Of a DNA stretch of 64,000 nucleotides, positions 45,218 through 58,078 are shown piece after piece. The notes under the pieces are model-generated. The model was not told the DNA's origin. It was given only the letters and a program-made list of their open reading frames with translations, and ran no database searches. The first letter of the stretch is position 1; every line of letters begins with the position of its first letter. The position numbers and the translations under genes are program-made. This DNA is from Synechococcus sp. CS-1329 (GTDB taxonomy: Bacteria > Cyanobacteriota > Cyanobacteriia > PCC-6307 > Cyanobiaceae): assembly GCF_025128055.1 (NCBI RefSeq), contig NZ_JAHLYS010000016.1, forward strand, positions 1 to 64,000, written 5' to 3'.

Positions 45218-45418
45218 TCAGTTGCCGACGTTGACCTGACGGCGACCCGTGACGAGCTCAACCTTGAGGATCTTGCCCCCCTGCTTCATGATCCGCTGCT
45301 GTTCAGCGAACCAGCTCTCGTAGGGCACCCACTTGGTGAAGAAGGTGTTCTGCAGTTCCCGCTGGCTCCTGACCTTTTCAGGGCAGGGAATGCAGGCTGT
45401 GATCTTGAACAGGCGCAT
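45218..45418 (-). CDS. apcC: phycobilisome small core linker
   Basis: The 66-residue linker (about 7.8 kDa) caps allophycocyanin discs in the phycobilisome core. It has the CpcD-like fold sequence MRLFKITACIPCPEKVRSQ and ends VTGRRQVNVGN. It is the last gene of apcA-apcB-apcC. Confidence 0.97.
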   Translation of the reverse strand: MRLFKITACIPCPEKVRSQRELQNTFFTKWVPYESWFAEQQRIMKQGGKILKVELVTGRRQVNVGN

Positions 45419-45453
45419 GTGGTGATCCTCGCGGGTTGGGCGTGGGGTGGGGA

Positions 45454-45942
45454 TCAGTTGCCCAGGCCGGAGCTGATGTAGTCGAGGTAGGTGCCGAGTT
45501 CACGGCCAGCCTCGGGGCCCACCAGCGAAGCGGCAGCTTCCTTGATGGCCTGGATCGACTGGACAGTGGCGCCGATGGGCACCCCCAGGGAGTTGTAGGT
45601 CTCCTTGAGCCCGTTCAAGACACGCTCGTCGAGGATTGAAGTGTCACCCGCCAGCATGGCGTAGGTGGCGTAGCGCAAGTAGTAATCCAGGTCGCGGATG
45701 CAGGCTGCATAGCGACGGGTGGTGTACATGTTGCCGCCCGGACGGGTGATGTCCGAGTAGAGCAGGGTCTTGGCGACGGCTTCTTTGATGATCGCTGCCG
45801 AGTTGGCACCGACAGTGGCCGCGGCGCGGACACGGAGCTCGCCGCTGGAGAAATACTGCTCCAGCCGTCCGATCGAGGAGTCGTCCAGGTAAAGACCCTG
45901 AACGTCGGACTGGTTGATGACGTTGGTGATCGCGTCTTGCAT
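45454..45942 (-). CDS. apcB: allophycocyanin beta subunit
   Basis: A 162-residue phycobiliprotein of the phycobilisome core. It opens [20 protein letters not shown]. The phycocyanobilin cysteine is in [14 protein letters not shown], and the Asn normally methylated in beta subunits is in [14 protein letters not shown]. The longer open frame upstream reaches into apcA and is not coding. Confidence 0.98.
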   Translation of the reverse strand: MQDAITNVINQSDVQGLYLDDSSIGRLEQYFSSGELRVRAAATVGANSAAIIKEAVAKTLLYSDITRPGGNMYTTRRYAACIRDLDYYLRYATYAMLAGDTSILDERVLNGLKETYNSLGVPIGATVQSIQAIKEAAASLVGPEAGRELGTYLDYISSGLGN

Positions 45943-45982
45943 GTGTCCTGGGAAGAGGCGGTGGGCAAGGAGAGGCGAAGCC

Positions 45983-46468
45983 TCAGGAGAGGGCGCCGAT
46001 GACGTAGTCGAAGTAGAAGCCTGCCTCTTCGGCGTCGGCTCCCGTGAGCAGCCCCAGGGAGGCGTTCTTGAGCTCACGGACGACCTCGGCCATGGCCTCC
46101 AGGGGAGTGCCAAGCGCGCGATACATCTCGCGTGCGCCGATGATGCCGATTTCTTCGATCGGGGTGACGTCACCCGCTACAACGCCGTAGGTCACCAGGC
46201 GCAGGTAGTAGTCGACATCACGCAGACAGGTGGCCGTCATTTCCTCGCCGTAGGCGTTGCCGCCAGGTGAGATCAGGTCGGGACGCTTCTGAAAGAGGGC
46301 GCCGCCAGCCTGCTTCACAATCCGCTCGCGATTCTCGCCCAAGACCTGAGCCACCCGCAGACGGCGTTGACCGCCGGCGACGAAGGACTTGATCTGGTCG
46401 AGTTCGCCAGGGCTGAGGTAGCGGGCTTCGGCGTCCGCGTTGATGATCGAGTTGGAGACGATGCTCAT
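45983..46468 (-). CDS. apcA: allophycocyanin alpha subunit
   Basis: A 161-residue phycobiliprotein that pairs with ApcB in core trimers. It opens [24 protein letters not shown] and carries the phycocyanobilin cysteine in [15 protein letters not shown]. Forty bases separate it from apcB. The about 360 bases upstream, before the apcE terminator, probably hold the operon promoter. Confidence 0.98.
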   Translation of the reverse strand: MSIVSNSIINADAEARYLSPGELDQIKSFVAGGQRRLRVAQVLGENRERIVKQAGGALFQKRPDLISPGGNAYGEEMTATCLRDVDYYLRLVTYGVVAGDVTPIEEIGIIGAREMYRALGTPLEAMAEVVRELKNASLGLLTGADAEEAGFYFDYVIGALS

Positions 46469-46827
46469 GCAGTTCTGCCTCGAAACAAGCGGTCGCCGTA
46501 ATGGAGACCGATATCCGGTGGGTAAGGGATGCCCCTCGCTCCTTCACTTGGCTGACGTGAACGCCAACGGTTTGATCGGGAGAGTGGGCTGGCGAACAGG
46601 CTTGCCGTCCGCCGAGTCATTCTGCGGCAGAGGAGGCCACCCTTCCCTGGGCCGGTAACAGTTCTTCACGGCGGCGTGATCAGATCAGATCCCTTGGCAG
46701 GCAACGGCTCTGGCCTATTCTGCGCCTAAGGGAAAACCGCTGAGTTTGTTCACACTTTGCAGGCCTGCCCAGTTGTCGAGGCTTAATTCCTCAACAAAGA
46801 TGAAGCCAAAGACATCATCTTTTCATC
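46469..46827 (-). other. apcA upstream region
   Basis: A 359-base stretch between the apcE terminator and apcA with no credible gene. It becomes AT-rich towards 46735-46830. It should contain the apcABC promoter and leader, but I cannot place a -10/-35 pair with confidence. Confidence 0.5.
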
Positions 46828-46857
46828 AAAAAAACCCCCGAACTTCCGTTCGGGGGT
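46828..46857 (-). terminator. terminator of apcE
   Basis: ACCCCCGAAC pairs with GTTCGGGGGT around TTCC; on the minus strand seven T residues follow. It lies 22 bases past the apcE stop and separates apcE from apcABC. Confidence 0.88.
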
Positions 46858-46878
46858 GACAATTCAGCTCCTACTGGC

Positions 46879-49800
46879 TCAGATCGCTCCGCGGGGAGGC
46901 GGCGTCAGCCCGGCGTTGCCGGCATAGAGCAGAGCTGTGCGATTCACCGTGGCCAAGGGGATCCCATCGGCGCTGGCCATACCCTTGATGTAGGGAACCG
47001 TGTCACGGCCGAAGCTGCTGGCGAATTCTTTGCCGGAGAGCAGGTCGTCGAGGGCGGCCAGCTGGCCCTGCTTGCCGCGGGTGGCCAGATAACGGCTCAC
47101 CTCCTTGGGCTGGGCGGCCCGGCCCAGCAGGGCGAGATAGGCCGCTGAGGCCGCCCGCAGCGGTGCCATGCGGTTGAGCCGCTGCTGGAAGAGATCGGAT
47201 CCGGCGATCACCGCCACGAACTCCGACACCGACAGGCGTCCGTCACGCAGTTGCGATTCAGCATCTCCCAAACGCTCAGCCGCCAGAGGGATCCGGTTCA
47301 GCAGTTGCCTGTAGGTGGCTTCCACCACCTGCTGGAGCATGGCCTCATCGGCCTCGGGCAGCAGCATCACTGGCTGGCCGAGGCTGCGGCGGCGACTGAA
47401 GCCCTGGGGTCGTGCCCCACCGAGGGCCTTGGCCATGGCTGCACCGGCCTGGGGAGCCATCGCGGCACTGATGCCATTGGCGCTGACCTGAGCGCTCCAG
47501 CCACCGGTGACCTGGCCGCGAGCTGGGGTGGCCACCCGCGCAGCGCTGCCGACTTTCGAGCTCCAGCCACTGGAGGCAGTGCCTGGCCTTGAGGGGGCCA
47601 CCCGCCAGCGGCGGCTGGGCTCGGGGGGTTGACGCAGGCTTTGGGACCTGCTGCCAACAGGGGTGGCCGGAGCCGCTTCGCCATCGGCGAAACGGGCTGT
47701 CCAGCCGCCCACCACCTGGCGCAGGCGGCGGTCAGGCAAATTGCGCGGCGTCAGATCACCACTGCTGCGGAAGCTGCTGACCGGGCCCGTCTGGGGCCGA
47801 CTCACTGGGGTGAGGTCGGCAATGGTCGAGGGATCGATGGCACGGCGCAGGGCGGGAACCCTGCGGGCGTTGAGATCCGTGGGGGTGATGAAGCGCTCGT
47901 AGGGGACGGTGTCCTCACCGAAGGCCGCCAGATATTCCGGGCTGTTGACCATGGCGTCGACGACGCCATAGAAGCCTTGGCGTGCGGCCGTGTCGAAGTA
48001 GCTGTTGAGCTCACGTCGCCCGAAGGTGGGCCGCCCGATCAGGCGACGGTGCATCACCTCAATCGCTTTGGTGATGTAGAGGTTGGCCCAATACCGGCGC
48101 CGGAACGCTGTGGAGCGCGCCACCTGGCGAATGAATTCGCGCAGGCTGATGTCGCCGTTCTCGAGCTTGATCTCCTCCACCTTGAGCTGCTCACCGTCGT
48201 AGCCGCTGGTGCCGAGCACCTGCACATAGACGGCCCTGATCACTGCCTGGGTGCTGGCTTCGGTGCCGCGGATGCTGGGTTGGCCCCCGCGGCGGGGCAC
48301 CGAGCCGCCACCGGTGGCGATCTGCTGCAACCTCACCACCTTCGGACCGACGCGTCGGGGGGTGGAGCTCCGGAACTGGGGGCTGTTCATCTGGCCGGGT
48401 TCGGCCATGCCGTTGCCCACCAGGATGCGACGGGTGTCGTCGTTGAAGGGGGCCGAGCGAGTGGCCACTGAGGCCGTCCCCGAGGGGAAGATGGCACCGT
48501 AATTCAGGCCCAGGGGGTCGTTGCCGCCGCCGTAGGGGTGCTGATCGGGCAGGGGCTGGCGGTACGACGCGTAGAGCGTGATGTACTGCGGGGCGCCTTC
48601 GAAGGGTGCACTGAAGCGGAAGAGCTTGCGGTTCGAGCCCCAGCCGGCACTCTCCTGGGCCTCTTCACCAAGACCGCGCAGGTAAGGAACGGTTTCCTCC
48701 CCGAAGGTCTGGGCGTATTCCTGGGTGTTGATCAGGGAGTCCACCAGGCCGGCCAGTCCCTGCTGGCTGACGATGGCGAAGTAGCGGCGGAATTCCTCGA
48801 TCGTGCTGACGCCACGGCCGAGGAAATGACGGAAGGCCAGTTCCACCACCCGGCTGTTGGAGAAGCGGCCGTAAAACTGGCGGCGGTATTCCTTGCTGCG
48901 GCCCAGGGCACGGATGAACTCCCGCATCGAGAGCTGTCCCTGCGACACCTGGGTGGCTTCCACGGGGGCCACCACCTGGGAGTAGCCCTTGACGATGTCC
49001 CGCTGGAACACCTGCCGGTAGGCGGCACGGATCACCTCGGCCTTCTCGCGGCCGGAGAGGCCCTGCTTCATCACGAAGCGCTGACGGGATTCGGCGGCCA
49101 GCGCATAGATGGCGGGCAGCTGCAATCCCTGATTCTCGGGACTGCCCAGGCGCTGGCGCGCCGAGGGGGTGGGAACTGCCAGCTCCTTGAGCAGCACGTT
49201 GAAGCAGTCGATCACCAGTTGCCTGGCTTGCGAGTCCTTGCTGAACAGGTTGGCGGCGGCGGCCCGCATCTCCTGCAGGGCCACGTTGGTGGCGGCCAGG
49301 GAGCAGGCCTTCTCGAGCACGTCGCGCAGGCCGCGGGTGTTCACCGCGAGGATGCTGGGGTCGCCGGCCACCAGGGCATAGCCCACGTAGCGCAGGAACC
49401 AGCCCATGTCGCGCAGCGACTTGCGCATGCGCTCGGTGCCGTAGCGGGCCACGCTGATGGGGCTGAAGCCGGCGGGGAGTACCACCCGCACGTCGGCATC
49501 GGCCTGGACTCCTTCGAGGATCCGTCCCAGCAGACCGGTGCCACCACTGCCCTGGGCAAAGGTACGCACGGATGTGGCGGCGGCCACCTGGTCGCTGGCC
49601 AACACCGTGGTTTCCAGCGCACCCACGTTGAAGGGGGTCAGGGGAGCGTCGAGATAGGAGAGCGGCGTACCGCCGGCAAAAATGCGGTTGGCGGCCTTGG
49701 CCACGATCGCATCGGCATTGGCGGAGATCAGCCGAGCCGCTTCAACGCGGGCCGAGCCGCTTCGGTAAAAGGTGAGCAAAGTCTCGAGCTCCACCTTCTC

Positions 49801-49905
49801 GGGGAAGCGATCCTGTTGCTCCGCCTGACGGACGCTGGAGAGCGGCAGGGTGTCGTAGAGCTGAGGGCTGACCCTGGTGCTGCCGCTGCTGGCGGTCACG
49901 GTCAT
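46879..49905 (-). CDS. apcE: phycobilisome core-membrane linker and terminal emitter
   Basis: The 1008-residue LCM organises the phycobilisome core, anchors it to the thylakoid and is a terminal energy emitter. The N-terminal phycobilin domain (about 1-240) has its chromophore cysteine at 201 (EKACSLAATN), the special ApcE position. Three linker repeats follow at about 270-408, 547-673 and 853-973, predicting a tricylindrical core. A Ser/Arg/Gly/Pro-rich spacer joins repeats 2 and 3. ATG at 49905 gives MTVTASSGSTRVSP; the frame upstream is antisense to the methyltransferase. Confidence 0.97.
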   Translation of the reverse strand: MTVTASSGSTRVSPQLYDTLPLSSVRQAEQQDRFPEKVELETLLTFYRSGSARVEAARLISANADAIVAKAANRIFAGGTPLSYLDAPLTPFNVGALETTVLASDQVAAATSVRTFAQGSGGTGLLGRILEGVQADADVRVVLPAGFSPISVARYGTERMRKSLRDMGWFLRYVGYALVAGDPSILAVNTRGLRDVLEKACSLAATNVALQEMRAAAANLFSKDSQARQLVIDCFNVLLKELAVPTPSARQRLGSPENQGLQLPAIYALAAESRQRFVMKQGLSGREKAEVIRAAYRQVFQRDIVKGYSQVVAPVEATQVSQGQLSMREFIRALGRSKEYRRQFYGRFSNSRVVELAFRHFLGRGVSTIEEFRRYFAIVSQQGLAGLVDSLINTQEYAQTFGEETVPYLRGLGEEAQESAGWGSNRKLFRFSAPFEGAPQYITLYASYRQPLPDQHPYGGGNDPLGLNYGAIFPSGTASVATRSAPFNDDTRRILVGNGMAEPGQMNSPQFRSSTPRRVGPKVVRLQQIATGGGSVPRRGGQPSIRGTEASTQAVIRAVYVQVLGTSGYDGEQLKVEEIKLENGDISLREFIRQVARSTAFRRRYWANLYITKAIEVMHRRLIGRPTFGRRELNSYFDTAARQGFYGVVDAMVNSPEYLAAFGEDTVPYERFITPTDLNARRVPALRRAIDPSTIADLTPVSRPQTGPVSSFRSSGDLTPRNLPDRRLRQVVGGWTARFADGEAAPATPVGSRSQSLRQPPEPSRRWRVAPSRPGTASSGWSSKVGSAARVATPARGQVTGGWSAQVSANGISAAMAPQAGAAMAKALGGARPQGFSRRRSLGQPVMLLPEADEAMLQQVVEATYRQLLNRIPLAAERLGDAESQLRDGRLSVSEFVAVIAGSDLFQQRLNRMAPLRAASAAYLALLGRAAQPKEVSRYLATRGKQGQLAALDDLLSGKEFASSFGRDTVPYIKGMASADGIPLATVNRTALLYAGNAGLTPPPRGAI

Positions 49906-50072
49906 GAACGGGCGTGTACCGGGCCTGATCACGTTACGGCTGGGCTCCTGTCCTCCCGGCTGCCATGAACAAATGTTTGCAGCGGACCGTCGCTGGACCA
50001 TCCCCCGCGGCTGCTGGCGATGGTCGGGGGGCGGCCCATGAAAAGCTCCCCAAGGATTGCTGTGCTGCCCCG

Positions 50073-51296
50073 ATGAGCTCTGGCCCCGCCGATGCCGCCA
50101 CGCCGGCGGTGAGTGCCTTCTACGACCGTTTCCCCTACCCGGGGGATCCACTCCAGGACGGCCCGCCACCTGGGTACAACTGGCGCTGGAGCTACCCCTG
50201 CGTCAGCAGTGCCTGTACGGGCCGCCTGCCGGACACAGGCCCGCCTCCACACCTGCTGGACGCCGGCTGCGGCACCGGCGTCAGCACCGACTACCTGGCT
50301 CACCTCAACCCAGGCTCGGAGATCCTGGCGGTCGACATCAGCGCCGGTGCCCTTGAAGTGGCCCGCGAGCGGCTGCGCCGCTCCGGTGGCGCCCGCCACT
50401 GCTCCTCCCTGCGGCTCGAGCAGCGCAGCCTGCTGGAGCTCGATGGCGAAGGCCCATTCGATCTGATCAATTCGGTGGGGGTCCTGCACCACCTGCGCCA
50501 GCCCGAGGCGGGTCTTCAGGCCCTGGCGAAGCTGCTGAAGCCCGGTGGCCTGCTGCACCTGTTTCTCTACGCCGATGGTGGTCGCTGGGAGATCCATCGG
50601 GTCCAGCGGGCCCTGACGGCCCTGCAGGTGGTGGGCGATGGCGAGGGCCTGCGCCTGGGCCGTGCCCTGTTCGAGCAGTTGCCGCAGGGCAATCGTCTGC
50701 GCCGCCATCACGAGCAGCGCTGGGCTCTCGACACCGCGGCGGACGCCAATTTCGCCGACATGTACCTCCACCCCCAGGAAACCAGCTATCAGCTGGATGG
50801 CCTGTTCCGCTTCGTGGCCAGTGCAGGGCTGGAGTTCGCCGGCTTCTCCAATCCCGAAACCTGGGATCCGGCACGGCTGCTGCAGGGGGAGCTGCTGGAG
50901 CGGGCCAGGGCCTTGCCCGACCGTGACCGCTGGGCGCTGGTGGAAAGCCTCGATCCCGACATCAGCCACTTCGAGTTCTTCCTCAGCCGGGGCCCCCTGC
51001 GTCTGAGCTCCTGGGACAGCGACGGGGATCTGCTGGCAGCCGGCGGCAGCCGCAACCCCTGCCTGTGGGGCTGGCCGGGGGCGACGCTGCTGGACCCTGA
51101 CCTCAGGCCGATCGAGCTCGACGATCAGGAGCTGGCGCTGCTGAAGGCCCTGGAGGCGGCCCCGGAGTTCAGCCCGATCGGCCAGTTGTCCCTGGGTTGG
51201 ACGCCCGATCGACAGGCGGCGGTGGCGCGCCGCCTCTGGAGCCGCCGCCTGCTGCTGCTGGCCCCTGGTGGCGGCTTGGCCGGCACTGGGATGTAA
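50073..51296 (+). CDS. class I SAM-dependent methyltransferase
   Basis: A 407-residue protein. After a short lead, AFYDRFPYPGDPL is followed by a SAM site (HLLDAGCGTGVSTDYL, about 66-81), AVDISAGALEVA and DLINSVGVLHHL. The C-terminal half (about 250-400) resembles a separate substrate or regulatory domain. Substrate unknown. ATG at 50073 was preferred to 49965, whose extra residues are cysteine- and glycine-rich and unlike the family. Divergent from apcE. Confidence 0.82.
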   Translation: MSSGPADAATPAVSAFYDRFPYPGDPLQDGPPPGYNWRWSYPCVSSACTGRLPDTGPPPHLLDAGCGTGVSTDYLAHLNPGSEILAVDISAGALEVARERLRRSGGARHCSSLRLEQRSLLELDGEGPFDLINSVGVLHHLRQPEAGLQALAKLLKPGGLLHLFLYADGGRWEIHRVQRALTALQVVGDGEGLRLGRALFEQLPQGNRLRRHHEQRWALDTAADANFADMYLHPQETSYQLDGLFRFVASAGLEFAGFSNPETWDPARLLQGELLERARALPDRDRWALVESLDPDISHFEFFLSRGPLRLSSWDSDGDLLAAGGSRNPCLWGWPGATLLDPDLRPIELDDQELALLKALEAAPEFSPIGQLSLGWTPDRQAAVARRLWSRRLLLLAPGGGLAGTGM

Positions 51297-51532
51297 CAGC
51301 TTCGTGATAGATTCCGCGCGCCTTTTACGATGTGCTGACGCGCTTGCAGGCCACTCCCGCATCCGGCCCTTCGGCCGGGCCTGATTCCCCTGAGGATTCC
51401 CCCCAGGAGGCTTCTGATCTGCGGGTTGTCCTTCTGCGTGGCCTGGCGGGGAGAGAACTGGCGGTCCCCACCCTGGTGCCGCCGGCTCCATCCCCCGAGT
51501 CCGCCCCCGTGGTGGACAAGCCCGACAACGGC

Positions 51533-51868
51533 ATGGACGAGTACCTGCGCCTGCAACGGCGTCTGTTGCTCTCCACCCTGGTCGTTTCAGTGTTGGCAGT
51601 CCCCGTGGCCGCCTATCTGTTCGATCGCACCACAGCTCTGAGCCTCTCGGTTGGAGCGGCTTCCGGCATGCTCTACCTGCGGCTACTGGCCCGCAGCGTT
51701 GGCCGTATCGGTCCCGATTCCAAACAGGTGGGCAAGGGTCAGCTGCTGGTTCCGGTGGTGCTCGTGCTCGGCTGCTCCAGGGTTCCTCAGCTGGAGATCC
51801 TTCCGGCCCTGATCGGGTTCCTGCTCTACAAGCCGGCTCTTCTGCTTCAGGCCTTCGTCCGCCCCTGA
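51533..51868 (+). CDS. atpI: ATP synthase subunit I (AtpI)
   Basis: A 111-residue membrane protein with four hydrophobic segments, opening [19 protein letters not shown]. AtpI helps assemble the c-ring. An open frame reaches back to GTG 51332 and would add 67 Pro/Ser-rich residues; the later ATG gives the family length. First gene of the atp operon. Confidence 0.82.
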   Translation: MDEYLRLQRRLLLSTLVVSVLAVPVAAYLFDRTTALSLSVGAASGMLYLRLLARSVGRIGPDSKQVGKGQLLVPVVLVLGCSRVPQLEILPALIGFLLYKPALLLQAFVRP

Positions 51869-51932
51869 TCAGCGATCCCTCGATCTTCTGATCACCCCAT
51901 CCGTCGCTTCAGCGGCACCTCTGTACCCCTCG

Positions 51933-52661
51933 ATGGTTCCGTTGCCTTTTTCTCTTCCTTTCGCCGAACTGGAGGTGGGTCAGCACCTCTACTGGAACAT
52001 CGGTGGATTTCAGATCCATGGCCAGGTGTTCCTGAGCTCCTGGCTCGTCATCGGCGCCCTGCTGGCGCTTGTGGTGGCCGGCACCCGCAAGCTGGAGCGT
52101 GATCCGCGGGGTGTGCAGAACCTGCTGGAGTTCATCTGGGGCTACCTGCGTGATCTGGCCCGGGAGCAGATCGGCGAGAAGGCCTACCGCGACTGGCTGC
52201 CCTTCATCGGCACCCTGTTCCTGTTCATCTTCGTCAGCAACTGGGGCGGTGCCCTGGTGCCGTGGAAGCTGATTCACCTGCCCAGTGGTGAGTTGGGTGC
52301 CCCCACGGCCGACATCAATACCACCATTGCCCTGGCGCTGCTGGTGTCGCTGGCGTACTTCTACGCAGGCTTGAGCCGCAAGGGTTTCCGGTACTTCGAG
52401 TACTACGTGGAGCCCACGCCGATCATGCTTCCGTTCAAGATCGTCGAGGACTTCACCAAACCGCTCTCGCTCTCCTTCCGTCTGTTCGGCAACATCCTTG
52501 CCGACGAACTGGTGGTGGCGGTGCTGGCCTTCCTGGTGCCCCTGGTGGTGCCCCTGCCGGCCATGTTCCTGGGGCTGTTCACCAGCGCCATTCAGGCTCT
52601 GATCTTCGCCACCCTCGCCGCTTATTACATCGGTGAAGCGGTGCACGAAGAGCAGCACTGA
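51933..52661 (+). CDS. atpB: ATP synthase subunit a
   Basis: Proton-channel subunit of the Fo sector, 242 residues, five or six helices. The essential arginine lies in [14 protein letters not shown] (near residue 182), and the C-terminus has [18 protein letters not shown]. It lies between atpI and the c-subunit gene. Confidence 0.98.
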   Translation: MVPLPFSLPFAELEVGQHLYWNIGGFQIHGQVFLSSWLVIGALLALVVAGTRKLERDPRGVQNLLEFIWGYLRDLAREQIGEKAYRDWLPFIGTLFLFIFVSNWGGALVPWKLIHLPSGELGAPTADINTTIALALLVSLAYFYAGLSRKGFRYFEYYVEPTPIMLPFKIVEDFTKPLSLSFRLFGNILADELVVAVLAFLVPLVVPLPAMFLGLFTSAIQALIFATLAAYYIGEAVHEEQH

Positions 52662-52676
52662 TCCCTCCAAGGTTGA

Positions 52677-53069
<393 letters not shown>

Positions 53070-53198
53070 TTGTCTGCGGCAGGAACGGGGCACCGGGGCT
53101 GAGGCCACGGTCCCCGATCCCCCGCTTGCCTGCCCCAATCCGTCCTCTCCGGCCCCAGGTCGGCGCGGTCCACCCGATCCCTCCAGCGTCCCCGCCCC

Positions 53199-53669
53199 AT
53201 GACCAGCTGGCTATTGCTTGCCGCAGCAGGTGCTCCCGAGGGAGGTCTGTTCGACCTCGATGCCACCCTGCCGCTGATGGCGGTTCAGGTCGTCCTCCTC
53301 ACCTTCATTCTCAACGCCCTCTTTTTCCGCCCTGTCGGCAAGACCGTCGAAGAGCGCGAGAGCTACATCTCCACCAGCCGTGCCGAAGCCAAGCAGCAGC
53401 TGGCTCAGACCGAGCGCCTGGAGGCTGACCTGCGCCAGCAGCTGCGCGAAGCCCTCCAGCAGGCCCAGGCCCAGATTGTGGCGGCCGAACAGGAGATGGA
53501 TCGGCTCTACCGCAGTGCCCTCGCCGCGGCCCAAGCCGAAGCCAACGGCAGCCGCGAGGCCGCCCGGCGCGAGATCGACACCCAGCGCAAGCTGGCTGAA
53601 GACACCCTCAATGGGGAAGCCGACCGGCTCGGCGATCTGATCGTCACCCGTTTGCTGGCTGCCCAATGA
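53199..53669 (+). CDS. atpG: ATP synthase subunit b'
   Basis: A 156-residue peripheral-stalk subunit, the second b-type subunit of photosynthetic organisms. One N-terminal helix ([18 protein letters not shown]) is followed by a long charged coiled coil. It overlaps atpF by 4 bases. Confidence 0.95.
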   Translation: MTSWLLLAAAGAPEGGLFDLDATLPLMAVQVVLLTFILNALFFRPVGKTVEERESYISTSRAEAKQQLAQTERLEADLRQQLREALQQAQAQIVAAEQEMDRLYRSALAAAQAEANGSREAARREIDTQRKLAEDTLNGEADRLGDLIVTRLLAAQ

Positions 53670-54199
53670 GCACCATCCTTTTGATCCCGCCTTTTTTCGC
53701 CAGTGAGGGAGGGGGGTTCGGTCTCAACCTGAACCTCTTCGACACCAACATCATCAACCTGGCGATCGTGATCGCCGCGTTGGTGTGGTTCCTGCCCAAG
53801 GTGCTCGGCGGCATCCTCGAGGCCAGGCGTGCGGCCATCCTCTCCGACCTTCAGGATGCCGAGCAGCGCCTCCAGGAGACCACCGTGGCCCTGGCCGTCG
53901 CCAAACAGGATCTGGCCGATGCCCAGAAGAAGGCTGAGAAGATTCGCAGCGATGCCAAGGCCCGCGCCGACGCCCTGCGCCTGGAGAGTGAGCGCCGCAC
54001 CGTCGATGAGATGGCCCGCCTCAAGCAGGGTGCTGTCGCCGATCTCCAGTCTGAAGCCTCCAGGGTGAGCGAACAGCTGCGCCGCGAAGCTGCCCGCCGG
54101 GCTGTGGATCGGGCCCTGGCTGTTTTGCCCGGCAAGCTCGATGCCGACGCCCAGGCCCGCTTCATCGACGAATCCATCAACAGCCTCGGGCAAGCCTGA
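53666..54199 (+). CDS. atpF: ATP synthase subunit b
   Basis: A 177-residue peripheral-stalk subunit: N-terminal membrane helix (about 26-45, [20 protein letters not shown]) and a long Ala/Glu/Arg-rich coiled coil. It overlaps the b' gene by 4 bases and atpH by one base. Confidence 0.96.
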   Translation: MSTILLIPPFFASEGGGFGLNLNLFDTNIINLAIVIAALVWFLPKVLGGILEARRAAILSDLQDAEQRLQETTVALAVAKQDLADAQKKAEKIRSDAKARADALRLESERRTVDEMARLKQGAVADLQSEASRVSEQLRREAARRAVDRALAVLPGKLDADAQARFIDESINSLGQA

Positions 54200-54747
54200 T
54201 GCCATTGCTCAACTCCATTTCCACCCCCTACGCCGAAGCCCTGCTTCAGGTGGCCGACCAGCGTCAGGAAACCGACCTGGTGGCTCAGCAAGCCAAGGAG
54301 CTGATCGAGCTCTGGCATGCCTCTCCTGAGCTGCGTGCGGCCTTCGCTTCGCCGGTGCTGGAGCCTGAGGCCAAAAAAGCAGCCCTGGTCAGCCTGTTCG
54401 AGAAGGACGTCACTCCGACCTTCCTGACCCTGCTCAAGGTGCTGGCCGACCGCAAACGGATTGCCTTCCTTGATTCGGTGCTCGACCGCTTCCTGGTGCT
54501 CTATCGCGAACAGCGGGGCATCGCTCTGGCCAGGGTGACCTCAGCGTCGCCGCTGAGTGAACAGCAGCAGCAGGCCCTGCACACCAAGGTTCAGGCTGTT
54601 GCCGGCACCGACAAGGTCGAGTTCGACCTGCACATCGACCCCGCCCTCATCGGTGGCTTCGTCGTCAGCGTGGGCTCCCAGGTGATCGACGCCAGCCTGG
54701 CCGGCCAGGTGCGCCGTCTCGGTCTGGCGCTGGCCAAGGCCGGCTAG
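54199..54747 (+). CDS. atpH: ATP synthase subunit delta
   Basis: A 182-residue subunit joining the stalk to the F1 head. It opens [20 protein letters not shown] and contains FLTLLKVLADRKRIAFLD and the C-terminal DPALIGGFVVSVGSQVIDASL, all family landmarks. Confidence 0.97.
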   Translation: MPLLNSISTPYAEALLQVADQRQETDLVAQQAKELIELWHASPELRAAFASPVLEPEAKKAALVSLFEKDVTPTFLTLLKVLADRKRIAFLDSVLDRFLVLYREQRGIALARVTSASPLSEQQQQALHTKVQAVAGTDKVEFDLHIDPALIGGFVVSVGSQVIDASLAGQVRRLGLALAKAG

Positions 54748-56325
<1,578 letters not shown>

Positions 56326-56337
56326 GGTCCCCCATCC

Positions 56338-57291
56338 ATGGCCAACCTCAAGGAAATCCGCGACCGGATCAGTTCGGTCAAGAACACCCGCAAGATCACC
56401 GAGGCCATGCGCCTGGTGGCTGCCGCCAAAGTGCGGCGCGCCCAGGAGCAGGTGCTGCGCTCCAGGCCCTTCGCCGACCGTCTGGCGCGGGTGTTGCAGA
56501 ACCTCCAGTCCCGCCTGCGCTTCGAAGACGTGGTCAACACGCCCCTGCTGGAGCAGGAGCGGCCCCTGCGCCACATCACCCTGTTGGCGGTCAGCGCCGA
56601 TCGGGGTCTCTGCGGGGGCTACAACGCCAACATCATCAAACGCACGGAACAGCGCTTCAATGAACTGAAGGGCCAGGGCTATGAAATTTCGATGGTGCTG
56701 ATCGGCCGCAAGGCCACCACCTACTTTCAGAACCGTTCTTATCCGATCACGGCCACCTTCACGGGGCTGGATCAGGTGCCCAACGCTGAAGAGGCCCGCG
56801 CCATCGGCGATCAGATTCTGGCCGAATTCCTCTCCGGCTCCACCGACCGCGTCGAGATGGTGTACACCAAGTTCATCAATCTGGTGAGCAGTGCTCCGGT
56901 CTCCCAGACCCTGTTGCCGCTGGATCCCCAGGGCATCGCCAGCCCCGATGATGAGATCTTCCGCCTCACCACCCGGGAAGGTCAGCTGGCGGTGGAGCGC
57001 GGTACCGCAGCGAACGCAGAGCCTGCTCTGGAATCCGACTTTGTCTTTGAGCAGAGCCCGGACCAGTTGCTCAATGCCCTGCTGCCGCTCTATCTGGAGA
57101 ATCAGCTGCTGCGCTCGCTGCAGGAGTCGGCGGCCAGCGAACTGGCCAGCCGGATGACGGCGATGAACAACGCCAGCGACAACGCCAAGGCCCTCGCCAA
57201 GAGCCTCACCCTCGATTACAACAAGGCCCGCCAGGCGGCCATCACCCAGGAGATCCTGGAAGTGGTGGGTGGTGCAACAGCCATGGCCTGA
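56338..57291 (+). CDS. atpC: ATP synthase subunit gamma
   Basis: The 317-residue rotor shaft of F1. It opens [24 protein letters not shown] and ends with [16 protein letters not shown]. The cyanobacterial insertion in the middle (about 195-235) is present but lacks the two regulatory cysteines of the plant protein. Symbol atpC is the cyanobacterial/plastid usage (atpG in bacteria). Its end overlaps the next gene by 23 bases. Confidence 0.97.
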   Translation: MANLKEIRDRISSVKNTRKITEAMRLVAAAKVRRAQEQVLRSRPFADRLARVLQNLQSRLRFEDVVNTPLLEQERPLRHITLLAVSADRGLCGGYNANIIKRTEQRFNELKGQGYEISMVLIGRKATTYFQNRSYPITATFTGLDQVPNAEEARAIGDQILAEFLSGSTDRVEMVYTKFINLVSSAPVSQTLLPLDPQGIASPDDEIFRLTTREGQLAVERGTAANAEPALESDFVFEQSPDQLLNALLPLYLENQLLRSLQESAASELASRMTAMNNASDNAKALAKSLTLDYNKARQAAITQEILEVVGGATAMA

Positions 57292-58036
57292 GCCTGATCG
57301 AGCGATCCTCAGCCTCTTTCCCCTGGCGATCGCCAGGGTGCAACTGAGGCCGGATCCCCTCGATTCGGCCCTGATGCTCCAGCAGGTGCTGAGCCTGCGC
57401 GGCGAGATGCAGTCCAATCCCGATCCGGATTGTGCCTGGACCGGCGATCTTCATGGCGTCTGGCAACTGCAGCAGTGGCCTGAGTTCCGCTGGCTGCTGG
57501 AGCAGGTGAGCCGTGAAGCCCAGCGCTACTTGCGGGATCTCGGCTTTGATCTTGAGCGCGTCAGCTTGCATCTGCAGCGCTGCTGGCCCGTGGTGGCGGA
57601 GCCCGGTCAGGTGGTGGGGCGCCATCACCACCCCAACGCCCACCTCAGCGCCGTCTATTACCTCAACGGCGATGGCAGTGGCCGCAACGGATGCCTGCGC
57701 CTCTTCGATGGGCGTCTCAGCAATGAGCTGGTGCCTGGCCTGGCGGTGGGTCATGACGGGCCGATCGTCCCGGGTCATCCCCTCAATGCCGGCTGGCACG
57801 ACGTGGCCCCCCAGGCCGGCCTGCTGCTGCTCTTTCCCTCCAGCACCGACCACGCCGTGCTGCCCAGCGAGGACGAGGATGACCTGCGCCTCTCGATCAG
57901 CTTTGATCTCTGCCTGACGGCTCCGGCCTGCGCTCCCGGCCAGCCTCAGCCTCCGGAATACCTGGCCCCGCACCCCAGTCAGTGGCTGCAGCTGCCCCCG
58001 GAGGAGGACCCGCCATCCGGGAAGATGGAGTCATGA
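57269..58036 (+). CDS. 2OG-Fe(II) oxygenase family protein
   Basis: A 255-residue protein of the putative 2OG-Fe(II) oxygenase group (TIGR02466-like). It has [16 protein letters not shown] (metal-binding His and the core strand) and [26 protein letters not shown] with the second His and the 2-oxoglutarate-binding Arg. The substrate is unknown. The GTG start lies inside atpC (23-base overlap), so it is probably transcribed with the atp genes. Confidence 0.8.
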   Translation: MVQQPWPEPDRAILSLFPLAIARVQLRPDPLDSALMLQQVLSLRGEMQSNPDPDCAWTGDLHGVWQLQQWPEFRWLLEQVSREAQRYLRDLGFDLERVSLHLQRCWPVVAEPGQVVGRHHHPNAHLSAVYYLNGDGSGRNGCLRLFDGRLSNELVPGLAVGHDGPIVPGHPLNAGWHDVAPQAGLLLLFPSSTDHAVLPSEDEDDLRLSISFDLCLTAPACAPGQPQPPEYLAPHPSQWLQLPPEEDPPSGKMES

Positions 58037-58078
58037 ATCACCGGCTGCACAGCCTCCCTGCCGCGTCCCCATCACGCC

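Noticed and set aside
49906-50169. upstream extension of apcE by 88 codons
   Set aside because: It is antisense to the methyltransferase start and the standard ApcE beginning (MTVTASSG) lies at 49905.
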